DNA of 64,000 nt from NCBI GenBank assembly GCA_025667525.1, contig CM046878.1, positions 517,026,274-517,090,273 of the forward strand, read 5' to 3'. Shown here piece by piece: positions 46,304-57,648 of this stretch. The position numbers and the translations under genes are program-made. The notes under the pieces were generated by a model that was not told the origin of the DNA, did no database searches, and worked only from the letters and a program-made list of their open reading frames with translations. Within the stretch, counting starts at the first letter, position 1; each line of letters begins with the position of its first letter. The DNA is from Glebionis coronaria (taxonomy: Eukaryota; Streptophyta; Magnoliopsida; Asterales; Asteraceae).

Positions 46304-47958
46304 AATGGTTATAGAGAATTAGGTTTCCTAGTCGTGTAGCCTAGTCTATAGCTTAAGGGTCCCTGCATATAGGCGTCATAGGAGTATGTGTGCATTTTAT
46401 AGTAATTGATGTGTTAGAATATTATTTTTGCAGTATTTGTTAGGTTATGAACTACTATGGTTCATACTTAACTACATTTTATTTTCTTTACGAGTTTTGA
46501 TTAGTGCGGGTGGAACCATGGTCGTATACGCTAGTTATTGTTGGATTTCGTTTAATTATGTTTTCATGTTCTTTATACATTTTGAATTTTGTCTACGCTG
46601 GTTCAGCTGGACTACGAGTTTATGTGTTTCGTGCATTGGCTATGTTATTTTAATACATGGGGTTTTGGATCTTATCTTGTGTGGTTATGTGCTTGTGAGT
46701 TGTTGGATTATGTGTTATGTGTAGTATTAATTTCTTATAAGTGTCAACATAGGAGGGAGTACATTAGTGAAAGGGAACATGTATAATTATGGAGGCCTAC
46801 ATAATTATATATGTGCCACAACACCACTGGACTTTCAAGTATGATTGCATGAAAGAGAGTTAATACATGTTTGTATAGTATATGTTGGATGGATTTGAGT
46901 GTATGTACGCTTATGCCTATGTATGTAAAATTATTTTCTACTTACCGGTTGTATTCTTAGGATGGTTGCTAGCTCGTTTCTCTTTGAGATGTTCAACTTC
47001 TGTAGTAGCGCATTTCTCGGGTCCTCATTTCACATGTTTGTTTGTACGGTACTTTTGGCGTGAAGGATTTTGAGATGGTGGAGATTTCTTTTTGGGGTAA
47101 CGATGTCTTTTGTTTCGAGTTATACATGGTACAAAAAAATATAGAACTTGCAAATTGAAAAAAAAAATAGCTGTTGGTAGTCGATGAAATAAGGAAGTGT
47201 CGAAAACGTGTTTGAAATAAGGTGGAATATAATTTTTTTTTCATATAAGCATGGCCTTTTTATTCTAAAATATTTTGGTTTTGATCACCTAAAGTTATTG
47301 TTCTTTAGTTAGAATTCTTGTTCTTATTAACTTAAATATGTTAAATCATGTATTAATCATATGATGGGTGAGAGTTTAAATTTTCTAAAAATTAGACCTT
47401 GAATTTTGTAATTAATAACGGGTTTTTTTAGGGTTTAAAAATCGTTTTTTTTTTGTATAAATCGGAGTAGGCAGAAACTGTCGCTAAACTGTCAAAATAT
47501 GTCGCTAACTGTCAGAAACTGTCGCTAATGCCTAGGCAGATTTTGAGGAAAATCGTTTTGGTCATAACTTATTCGTTTTTAAAGGTTTTTGGGTGATTCA
47601 AAAGCCTAAAATTATGTACTCGGAACATACTTTTCAAATTATGTACTCGGAACATACTTTTCAAATATTCAGAAAGTTTCATAATTGGAAGTCAGTAGCT
47701 TGGTCGAATTAATTGTACAAGTGTTGAGTTCAAGGTTAATTTTCGGACAACATGGTTTAAACTCGTGTTTTGGGTATATTTCGGTAATGAATACTTGGAG
47801 GGTTAACATAGAAATGAGTTGGGAAGGAATTTGAGAGTTCTTTAGACCTTATTATACGTGGTTATATTTTGATGAGTTTTGATTTATGGTTTTGATAAGT
47901 TTCCACGCGGACGGTTAAGGCTCATGTGTTGTTGGTTGAGATTATTTTTGTGTAAACT
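46304..47958 (+). other. Non-coding interior of G
   Basis: No recognisable gag or pol. Includes a TGTCGCTAA-rich cluster (47478-47529) and a 27-bp tandem duplication (47609-47662). Short open stretches here have no known domain. Confidence 0.6.
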
Positions 47959-48060
47959 GAGTTCACGTTTGAACGTGAAGGTTTTATCAAGGATATGTAT
48001 CCTCGTTTGTTTGATGAGAATAAGTTTGAGTTTGGGAGTAAATCTCGGGACGAGATTTCT
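47959..48060 (+). pseudogene. Chromovirus Pol C-terminal tail remnant in G
   Basis: In frame: EFTFEREGFIKDMYPRLF, then FGSKSRDEISI. This matches the end of the F Pol ([18 protein letters not shown]), showing that G derives from a chromovirus-type element by deletion of nearly all coding sequence. Confidence 0.7.
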
Positions 48061-48075
48061 ATTAGGAGGGAGTGA
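48061..48075 (+). other. Polypurine tract of G
   Basis: ATTAGGAGGGAGTGA directly before the 3' LTR. Confidence 0.8.
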
Positions 48076-50817
48076 TGTGACAACCCTAGGTTTTGGGTTT
48101 GTCACTTGGTCTTACTTTTAGGTTATTTTATGTGTGCTTACTTGAATAGTGTGTTTACGTGTTTATTTTGTGTGAACGAGGTTGGTGTGGTTATCGTTTA
48201 TGAGTATAGAGTACTCATAAGTAAATCGAGGAACGGTTATTTCATGTTCATGAGCTCACAAGTGGTGACTATGAAATGAAAATGGTGATATTGTGGTGTT
48301 TACGTATACGTATAAGTATTATAGTAATAGTATTTTTTTAGGATTTACGGTTTAGCATTTAGAGGTCTCGGGTGAGGTAATTATCCAAAAGAATATTTTT
48401 CGGGATGGTTTTAAGTCATTTAGGACTTAGTTATAAAGTTTATTTAAGAATTTGAGATTTTTTTTAAAAGTGTATATTTTACGTCTTTTACGGTAAAACG
48501 CGTAAATTTGACTAGTTTTACGGTTTTGAGGTTTTGGGAGTTTTAGGAGCTGAAATAAATTAAGGTAAATTAAGGTAATATTAATAAGATATTAATTAAC
48601 AATAAAAAGAAAAAAAAATAAAGAAAAAACGAAATTAGGGGTGTTTGGGTCGGTTTAGAAGAGAAAAAAAAGGAAAAAGGAAAAGATTTATGGTAAGTGG
48701 TAATTGGGTTGGACAAGGATTGTTTTGGCTATATAAGGAACCCCCAACACTAAATCAAACGCATTTTTTTTTCTTTCCCTGGAGTTATAGTCGACTAAAA
48801 GAAGAGGAAAATTAGGGTTCTTCATAAAATTAGGTTTTCTTCATCTTCCATTAAATAAAAGGTAAAATCTTCATAACCCTTTTCATATTAATTGTTTTTA
48901 TGTTTAATTAATCATTCTTATGATGGATTAAGGGTTAGGGTTTATATATAAACAGTAAATTAATGTTGTAATAATCATAATATAATGATTACATGGGTTA
49001 GGGCTTGTAATTAGAGGAATTAGGGTTAATTAATGTGGTTGATTTTGTTAAACCCGTTTTTAAAAACTGGGCAGATTTTTGAGTCAATTGTTTTGATCAT
49101 ATTGGGAGTTATACAAACTCTTATCTTACGATCCACATACCCCTGAAAAGGTATTTGAAGTGGCTTTCCAATGCAAGAAACTAGAACTAAATTGGAGGTT
49201 GGGAAGGGGGTCAAAAATAGGTTACAACAGTCGGAGGTCAAAACAGTTTTAAATCCAGCCTGTTTTCTTTTTAAGTTTTGGGTTGTTTGGGGTACTTAGG
49301 GTTGCATTGGGATCTTCTCACGAACATGAGAGATGGTTTATATATTGTAATAAGGATCTGCACTTGGGCTAAGATTGTGGTTTAGGGTAAGACCCTCTAA
49401 TGGTAATGAACTTTTCATACGTTTAAAATCAGGAAAACTGGAATGACGAAAGTATATATATATATATCAGGGCCTTAACAGTAGCTTTAAGGTTAGGGCA
49501 AGTGGGAGGTGTTAGCCAACATATGTAAGGATATGAATATTCCTTTTACAGAAACCATGGGTATGTTTAAGTGGACGTTTGACTTAAAGTTTTGAGACCT
49601 AAAACTGGGACTGTTTTGTGTAAAATTGTGAACGGGATAGCTATTAAACTTAACCAAGTTAAGGACTTGTTAGGGAAGGGTAATGGGGTGTTTAGAGTTA
49701 TAAATGGGGTATTTATATGAGAGGAGGTTAGATGTCCATCATAGGTTGATGAACCATTTTAGAGGTTGGTTCATGTATTGATTTATGTGTTTTTGGATTA
49801 TTAGCTTGGGGCTAGAGCAAGGACTTTGGAGAAGCAATCAGGTGAGTTCATAGTCCCATTTTACTACGTTTTTAAATGTTTTTTTCCAGTATGGGATGGA
49901 GATGACACTTGAAATGTTCTTTAACATGATTTAGTACTATGTTTTAAAATGTGTGGACATAAATGTGTTATTGTGTGACTTGCGTGCTTATGTGTTCTCA
50001 TATGTGCTTTGGTACGTGTTCTGCTATGTGAATCTTGTTTGGATTGTGATTGGCTTTGGTACATAGATGTATGGGCGTCTATGGGACCAGTTGTGATGTG
50101 TGTGGAGCGTGGGGCACGATCCGTCCTGAGTACTTGTGCATTGTCTCTTCGGAGGCAAGATATCTCGACGGGGATATAGTTCATCTTCCACAGGTGGTGT
50201 GGGAAAGATCCGGATAGTGTGGTGTGTGTTCTTGTGCGTGTGACGGGATACTTCTTGATTGTTATAGTGTTCTTTGTGAGTTGTAGATGTGATTGGTACT
50301 TGGCTTGAGTTTTGTTGTGGATGCATGTAGCATGATTATCACATTATGGTCCATTACTATAAATTGTTTTTCTTCAACTTATTTACAGCGGATGTCAAGG
50401 TTTCTCATGATGTTCTAGATAACTTAAACCTATGTTCTCACCAACTTTATGTTGACAGATTTTAGTGTCATTTTCAGGTGAGGTAGTTGTGCAAGATGAT
50501 GTTAGAAGTGGCTAGAGTATAGAGGCTGCTAGGATTGCATTCAGAGGAATCCCCTTTCCTCTTAGATTTTATTTTGTGTTTTGATTAAGTGAACTTTTTG
50601 GTACCTATATGTTTGATGTTTGTTTATTTGTATGTCTTTGGTAAGAGGTAGGCCTGTTACCTACTTACCTAGACGCCTGCATTGTTGAGATATTGTCACG
50701 ACATTTGTGTCGCCATCTATGATATTTCAATTTCATTTAGTTCTCTCTATAGACACGCTGTTGTTGTGATGATATCCATACGTCGCGCCCCATATTCCGC
50801 CATGGTGGGGTGTGACA
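48076..50817 (+). repeat. 3' LTR of element G
   Basis: 2,742 bp, near-identical to 43544-46287, followed by TTATC. Confidence 0.9.
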
Positions 50818-51574
50818 TTATCCATCTCCTACACTCCAATTAAACATGCATAAACTCTATTAACATCAAAACAAATTTTTGAAAAACCCATTTGATTCTT
50901 GAAATTTTTTTATGAATGCATGTTGGATTAAAGCACATCAAAACACTTGAAATGATTAATCTAAATGTGGTATAACCTTGGTTTTAATCAAAACAAGGTA
51001 GAAATTTTTTTATGGTGGTGGTATGGTGGTGGTATGGTGGTGTTTGGCCGTCGGCCTAAAGAGAGAAAAGAGAGAGAGAGTGGAAAATTTTTAGTGTGTG
51101 TTTGTATTGTGTGTGTGTCCCTTTTGTAAATTTGGGAGGTCCTTGTATGCAATATTGGCATTCTTTTGGCCTTGAATGAAAACGACCTCAAATGTTTGCG
51201 GGAATGACTCACTAGTCGACTTCGAAAATTTTGCGGGAGTCGGGGGTCATCCCGAACACTCCAAAATACTTTTAGGACAATTTAAATGCACCCGGAAAGC
51301 AATAAAACGCACCCGACTCGACTTAACACGAACCAAAAGTAAAATCCTCGAAAAATTATAATATCGATAAAACGACAATAAACATAGAAATTTGGGCATC
51401 CGTCGGGATCGTAGTCGTCATCGTTCTTCTTAAATCGTCAATCGTCAAGATTACGACCTCAAACATTGGTTTCAACCAAAACGATAAAATATATAGTAAA
51501 TAAAATTTCTTAAAAATTTCAAAAATAGGCGTAATTTAGGGTAAGATAAGTGACCTCGGTTTCTGGGTATCACA

Positions 51575-51590
51575 TCCACCCCTCCTTAAA
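51575..51590 (-). other. Polypurine tract of F
   Basis: Minus-strand TTAAGGAGGGGTGGA precedes the LTR start TGTGATACCC. Confidence 0.85.
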
Positions 51591-51625
51591 GAGAGCGACG
51601 TCCCGACGCTCGCCTCTTCTTATAC

Positions 51626-52069
51626 TCACATTTCGTGCCGCTGGAACAGATGAGTATATCTCTCCTTGAAAAAGTCCTCGCGTTCCCAAGTGTATTCCGG
51701 TCCACGCCTAGAATTCCATCGAACCTTCACAATGGGAATTCTACTATGCTTCAGCCTCTTGACCTCTCGGTCCATAATTTCCACTGGTTCCTCCACGAAA
51801 TGCATTTTATCGTCCAACTGAATCTCGTCCAAAGGAATCACCAATTCCTTATCCGCCAAACTCTTCTTCAAATTTGATACGTGAAACGTGTCGTGAATAA
51901 CACTAAGCTCATTTGGCAATTCTAACTTATATGCTACCGGTCCAATTCGTTTAACAATCTTGAATGGTCCAATATACCTCGGACTCAACTTTCCTTTCTT
52001 CCCAAAACGAATCACACCCTTCCACGGCGAAACCTTAAGCATAACCATGTCTCCGACCTCAAATTCCAA
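51626..52069 (-). pseudogene. F integrase C-terminus with chromodomain-like end
   Basis: A 147-codon piece: [47 protein letters not shown], then the chromodomain-like tail [19 protein letters not shown] ending at [10 protein letters not shown]. It is one frame off the preceding integrase core, so it is separated by a frameshift near 52070-52110. In chromoviruses this end guides integration to heterochromatin. Confidence 0.85.
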
Positions 52070-52102
52070 CGGTTTCCTTCTATTATCGGCATAACTCTTC
52101 TG

Positions 52103-53530
52103 TCAGCTTCTTGCAGAAAGTAAACGGTTCTTAATTTGCACAATCTTCTCTGTCGTCTCCAAAACCATTTCGGGTCCAGTCAACTGACTCTCTCCTACTT
52201 CACTCCAACACACAGGAGATCTACACTTCCTTCCATACAACGCTTCGAATGGTGCAGTCTTGATGCTCGCATGATAACTGTTATTATACGAAAACTCCAC
52301 TAAAGGTAAGTGGCGTTCCCACCTTCCTCCAAAATCAATCACGAATGCTCGGAGCATGTCCTCCATCGTCTGAATAGTTCCTTCGCTTTGGCCATCAGTC
52401 TCCGGGTGATAGGCCGTGCTCAAACTCAATTCAGTGCCCATCGCACGTTGAAGAGATTTCCAAAATTCCGAAGTAAACCTACTTTCGCGATCCGAAATGA
52501 TCGATAAAGGTACACCATGTATGCAAACATTATCCTTCACGTACACACTGGCAAGTTTCTCCATGCTGTCCGTCTTCTTCATAGGTAAAAAGTGAGCAGA
52601 TTTCGTCAATCTATCCACTATTACCCAAATCATATCACATCCACTAGGAGTTCTAGGTAAACCCGTCACAAAATCCATAACGATCCTCTCCCATTTCCAT
52701 TCTGGGATCTCTGGTTGTACCAACAGCCCAGACGGTTTCTTATGTTCGGCTTTAACCTTCGCACAAGTCAAACACTTACTGACGTAACGAGCAATCTCCG
52801 CCTTCATATTCGGCCACCAGTAGACTTTCTTCAGATCATGATACATCTTATCCGCTCCAGGATGTATCGAGTACTTCGACTTATGAGACTCGTTCATAAC
52901 TAAATCTCGTACTCTAGGCATTCCTTCCTCGGATGGACACAACTGTAACCAAATCCGATTCTCAAAATATCTCAGCCCGTCTGACCTAACCACAAAAAGA
53001 GGTTTCAACCTCCCCAGATTCTCAGCACCAACATTTTCTTTCATTAATCCCTTCTCTTGGGCCTTCAATATTGTTTCGGTTAAATCAACACCCTCAGTCA
53101 TCACTAATGCTCTGACTCTCAAAGGTTTCTCTCTATCCTTCCTACTAAGTGCATCCGCTACAACGTTCGCCTTGCCAGGATGGTAGCGAATCTCGCAGTC
53201 ATAGTCACTCAGTAGTTCCACCCATCGCCTTTGTCTCATATTCAACTCCTTTTGGTCTAAAATGTGCTGCAAACTCTTGTAGTCAGTGAATACCACACAC
53301 TTCGTCCCATACAAGTAGTGTCTCCACAACTTAAGCGCAAAAACTACAACTCCCAATTCCAAATCATGCGTAGTGTAGTTTTCTTCATTCTTCCTCAATT
53401 GTCTCGACGCATAAGCAATCACCTTCTCACGCTGCATCAACACAGCTCCATAACCCTTACGAGACGCGTCACAATACACCATGAAGTCTTCGATTCTTTC
53501 TGGCAATGACAATACCGGAGCAGAACACAA
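52103..53530 (-). pseudogene. F RNase H and integrase core
   Basis: A 475-codon open frame. RNase [72 protein letters not shown]. Integrase: zinc domain with [11 protein letters not shown], first-Asp block [11 protein letters not shown], second-Asp block [18 protein letters not shown], and Glu in [16 protein letters not shown]. The three acidic residues are present. The start Met is within RNase H and does not mark a true gene start; upstream a frameshift near 53540 separates it from RT. Confidence 0.85.
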
Positions 53531-54735
53531 TTTGTCCTTAAGTGTTTTGAAGCGAATTCTTCATCATCTCCCCATTCATACACCCGATTCTTCTCAGTAA
53601 GCTTTGTCAACGGCTTTGCAATCAACGAAAATCCTTCGATGAATCTCTGATAATACCCAGCTAAACCAAGAAATTGTCGAACTTCAGTCGGCGTTGTCGG
53701 TGCCGACCATTCCTTGATTGCCTCGACTTTGGCAGGATCCACGCGAACTCCTTTGCTATCAATTACGTGCCCAAGGAATTGCACAGATTCTAACCAAAAC
53801 TCACACTTTGAGAATTTCGCATACAGCTTCTCTTTCTTCAGCAGATCCAATATCTTCCTCAGGTGCTTCTCGTGCTCTTCCTTACTCTTGGAGTAAATAA
53901 GAATATCATCGATGAATACAATGAAAAACTTATCTAAATACGGCTTGCACACTCGATTCATAAGGTCCATGAATACTGCAGGCGCATTTGTTAGCCCAAA
54001 AGGCATCACTCGGAATTCAAAGTGTCCATACCGCGTACGAAAGGCAGTTATAGGAATATCCTCCTCTCTAACACGCAGTTGATGATACCCTGATCTCAAT
54101 TTGATCTTTGAGTACACACAGGAACCTTGCAATTGATCAAACAAATCGTCAATCCTCGGCAATGGATACCGATTCTTAACCGTCAACTTGTTGAGCTCTC
54201 TATAGTCGATACACATCCGAAACGACCCATCTTTCTTCTTCACAAACAACACTGGCGCTCCCCATGGTGATGAGCTCGGTCGAATAAATCCCTTATCCAT
54301 CAACTCTTTCAATTGATCCGATAACTCCTTCAACTCTGACGGTGCTAATCGATAGGGTGCACGAGCAACTGGTGCAGCTCCCGGCTTCAAATCGATTCGA
54401 AATTCGACTTCACGGGTGGGCGGTAAACCCGGAAACTCATCAGGAAAAACTTCCGGATATTCTCGAATTACAGGTACCTCTTCTAACTTTGCCTCTAAGT
54501 CACCATCACTAGAAACTTGTGCCAGAAACACATCACATCCATCTTCTACATACCTCATCATTTTCAAGCAAGATATCACTTTCAAACGAGAGGTGCATTC
54601 ATCTCCCTTCACAGTCAAAACCCTATTCCTCAATGGGATTTGAACTAATCTTTCTCCACAAATGATCACGGCACTATGCGCCATTAGCCAATCCATCCCA
54701 ACGATCACATCGAACGATCCTAGCTCTATGGGCAT
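53437..54735 (-). pseudogene. F protease end and reverse transcriptase with altered active site
   Basis: A 432-codon open frame beginning in the protease tail ([11 protein letters not shown]), then [57 protein letters not shown] and [20 protein letters not shown]. The [12 protein letters not shown] motif is intact. In motif A the catalytic Asp is Lys212 (codon 54100-54102), so polymerase activity should be lost. The tail after EWGDDEEFA runs out of frame into RNase H. It overlaps the knuckle ORF by 10 bp in another frame. Confidence 0.85.
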
Positions 54736-55211
54736 AAGTCGATATCAAAAGCGTAATTCCCTAACTTCAAGGTACACCCTCTTAGTATAGAATTTGTACT
54801 AACGATCTTCCCATCGGCTAATTCCACGTTATAATTAGTCGTTAGCATTACCGGTTCTCTATTGATATGACGACTAAATTTTACATCTACAAAGCTCTTG
54901 TCGGAACCAGAATCAAACAATATACTAGCATAACGAGCGTCAAGTAGAAACGTACCAGTAACCACATTAGGGCCTTGCGGTCTATCAGCAGTCCCTACTC
55001 GATACACAGCAGCAACATTATTACCTCCTTGCCTATTTCCAGCCTTCGGGCAATTCCCCTGCTTATGCCCCCTTTCTCCACACCCAAAGCAAACCGTTAC
55101 CTTCGTGGCATTTGCCCCAGTAGCCACCCCTTTAGCTCGGCAATCTGCAATTCTATGACCCGCTTTTCTGCACTTGCCACACGTAGGTGGGCAATTCCCT
55201 ATATGGTACAA
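54726..55211 (-). pseudogene. F nucleocapsid knuckles and protease
   Basis: Two CCHC knuckles (C11/C14/H19/C24 and C41/C44/H49/C54), a linker, then a retropepsin with catalytic D100-S-G (ILFDSGSDKSFVDV). One TGA just upstream of this Met (near 55220) and a TAG at the end of the gag piece interrupt the gag-pro frame. Confidence 0.85.
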
Positions 55212-55295
55212 ATTACATCGACCTCAATGGGGATTCACCTTCGCTCCTCTAGGGGTAGTGACAGCCCTCATTCCATCATTTCTTCTCGGGTTGAA

Positions 55296-56078
55296 CTACT
55301 GGTTGTGGTTCTGACCTTGGTTGTTACGGTTTCCTCCACGAGTTTGACCTTGGGATTGATTACCCTGAGTTGCTTCCCACTTTCTCTTGTTCCCTTCGGC
55401 AATGTAGTCCTTCTTATCTTGCAGCTTGACATCCATTAGCGCGTGAGCCATTTGGACTGCTTCATCGAATGACCCAGGCTTAGATGAAGTCGTCTCACCC
55501 TTGATATTGCTTGACAAACCCTTGATATACTGCTTCATTTTCTTGTGATCATCAGCAAAGGCATCGGGACACAAAAGGCTCAATTCATTAAACCTCCTTG
55601 TATACGCGGTAATGTCATTGTTCCTAAAAGACAAATGCCTTAACTCATCTTCTAGTTGACCCAGCTCTTCTTCGGGACAAAAAATTTTGGTCAAGAGAGC
55701 CTTGGTAGCAGTCCAAGTCCTCGCATTTGCTACCGCTAATCCCACAGTGGCTACTTGATTGTTCCACCAACTTAAGGCGTCATCGAGAAAAGTGGCAGCT
55801 GCAAACTTGACTTTATTTGCCTCTGAACATCCGCTAATTTCAAAAGTGCTTTCGATCTTCTCCAACCACCTTCGGAGTTCTAGGGATCCGCTAGTACCAC
55901 GAAACTGCGTGGGACCGCATTTCATAAAACCAGCATAAGTACACTCCCTCGGGGCTTGCTGTCTTCCTGCATTTCCACCTTGATCTGGGTTTCGGTTTGC
56001 ACGATCCGCTTCGAGTTCATTTGCAATTGCTTCTTGAATCATTGTGTTCACACGGTTAGCTGTTAGCTTTGGAGGCAT
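55296..56078 (-). pseudogene. F gag capsid domain
   Basis: A 260-codon frame starting MPPKLTANRVNTMIQEAI, with the retrotransposon gag domain: FMKCGPTQFRGTSGSLELRR, LEKIESTFEISGC, DDALSWWNNQV, LRHLSFRNNDITAYTRRFNE, MKQYIKGLSSNIKGET. It ends in a Gln/Asn/Gly-rich stretch at a TAG. It is homologous to the gag of I. The Met at 56078 fits the start of this gag family. Confidence 0.9.
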
Positions 56079-56439
56079 GGTGAATTCTCAAGTACACCTC
56101 TCTGCAAAGACAGGGAAAATAGAAAACAAAGTAAGTATACACATCAAGATTAAGATGGATTTCTCTTTCAAGACATAATATAAGTACAACAACGCATCAC
56201 TACAAGGTTACTAATATTCATCAATTCACATCACAAAAGAGCAAATTAAAGACATATCATAGATTATTAAAGGTAAACATGGATTACATTGATAAATCAA
56301 CCAAAATATGTGACAAGTAATGCCACTACAACCATATACCAACAAACTTAAGTCATCAAGTTTTCATCATAATACCATCATACAAGAGTCTAAAATAGTT
56401 CGATTACAACGATCAGAAGATAAAATAAAATACAAGCAA
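56079..56439 (-). other. Untranslated gap between leader ORF and gag in F
   Basis: About 360 bp, AT-rich; nothing recognisable. Confidence 0.6.
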
Positions 56440-57256
56440 CTAGTCACGTGGTGATCCACACGACCTCTTGGATGGTGGTTCTTCTTCATCCTCCTCGGGC
56501 TCTTCATCACTGTCTTGTTCGTCCTCGTCCATCTTCCTCTTTCCCTTATCACTCGGCCCACACTCAGTTACCTTCTTCGTCCTAGAAGTAGATCCACACT
56601 CCACTGCTACCTGATTCCCTAAAGTGATACACACACCCCTGACGGGTGGATGGACCAAGAAATCATTAGCCTCCATCTCCGAGTCATCTACAAATCTCCA
56701 ATCTTGTGGCAGGGATGCTCTAACACGATGCTCCCAACTTCGCATCCTAGCCAACCTCGCCTGATCCTCCCTAACTTGCTCAAGACTAGCACTCAGGTTT
56801 GCTATCATCGATCTCAAACTATTAATATCACTCTTATTTTCCACTCCATCAAATTCAACCCTTGCAGTTCTTGCCAACAACCTCTGATGTGCCCTCTCAT
56901 TCTCGTCGAACCTTTTGATTACTCTAGTTTCCACCACGTACCGCTCGTACATCGACCTATCCATTCTTCTCAAAACAAGCGGAATGTCACGATAAGCTCT
57001 TGGTCCGGGGCAGATAACTCTTGCGATGTCCTGATGAAGAGAATTAGCGCTTGCTGCAGCGTCGGAACTTCTAGGGATTCCTGGCATACCTATGAGAAAC
57101 ACGAGTAGGCCTGGGGAAGGTATTACTCCTTCGATCGGGGTCCTGAGCTTGCACATTATTCGTCTCGGCTTGTCCTTCAACAGCTGTTCCAACATTTCCC
57201 CCTTCGTGTCCTACGACGTATTCGTCTCCATTTCCGTTAGGCGGTACCTCGGCCAT
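56440..57256 (-). pseudogene. F leader ORF upstream of gag
   Basis: Starts at Met 57256 (MAEVPPNGNG) and is open until 57071 in that frame; the next frame is open from 57195 to 56440. Homology to itself cannot be tested, but the two frames meet near 57100, suggesting one protein of about 270 residues with a one-base frameshift. It has a likely coiled coil in the middle (around residues 120-160 of the 251-codon frame) and a very acidic, Lys/Arg-ended C-terminus. No family recognised. Element I has an ORF in the same position. Confidence 0.6.
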
Positions 57257-57632
57257 TCCTGTAATAACAAAGAATTTTGGAGGGTACGTAAGATTACTAT
57301 TCAATATTTTATAAATACATGCATGCAAATGCAATGCAAAGGTGGTACACATGCCCAAAATGCGATAATATGATGCTCATGCATATGTAATACAAGAATT
57401 ACGGTATCGAGTACTCCACGTACAATTTCAACGTTTACATATAATAGTTCAATATCTACGTAATAAATACCCACATATATTACTTCAACTCGAAGGTATA
57501 CATCTATACCGTCAATACTAAAATAAACCTTACCGGAGCCATGCGGGATAGTTGTGTGCTTGGACAATTTCTTACGACACCAAAAGTTATAGTTTAGGAT
57601 TTTTCAAAACGACCTAGTTCTCTATAACTCAT
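57257..57632 (-). other. 5' untranslated region of F
   Basis: Between primer site and leader ORF; AT-rich, with no structure I can name. Confidence 0.5.
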
Positions 57633-57645
57633 GGCTCTGATACCA
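57633..57645 (-). other. Primer-binding site of F, tRNA-iMet
   Basis: Minus strand TGGTATCAGAGCC, three bases from the LTR end. Confidence 0.9.
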
Positions 57646-57648
57646 ATC

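Larger units (their letters stand above)
43544..50817 (+). mobile_element. Element G: internally deleted non-autonomous element
   Basis: 7,274 bp: two LTRs of about 2.74 kb (43544-46287, 48076-50817) around only 1.8 kb of interior. Flanked by TTATC at 43539-43543 and 50818-50822; the undisturbed F LTR shows the empty site near 59693. The interior keeps the primer site, the polypurine tract and only the last codons of a chromovirus pol. Roughly 17 LTR substitutions were counted by eye. Confidence 0.9.
41496..51574 (-). repeat. 3' LTR of element F (left), interrupted by G
   Basis: About 2.8 kb of LTR once G (43544-50817) and one TTATC are removed. On the minus strand it begins TGTGATACCC and ends GGGTGTTAGA. 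More substitutions separate it from 57649-60445 than separate the two LTRs of G. Confidence 0.85.

Noticed and set aside
46428..46786. Hydrophobic 98- and 65-codon frames in the G interior that look like membrane proteins
   Set aside because: T-rich sequence gives Leu/Phe/Cys codons by chance; no start context, no homology known and no second copy to compare.
57633..57645. Partial tRNA gene suggested by tRNA-like TGGTATCAGAGCC
   Set aside because: This is a primer-binding site only; no tRNA body surrounds it.
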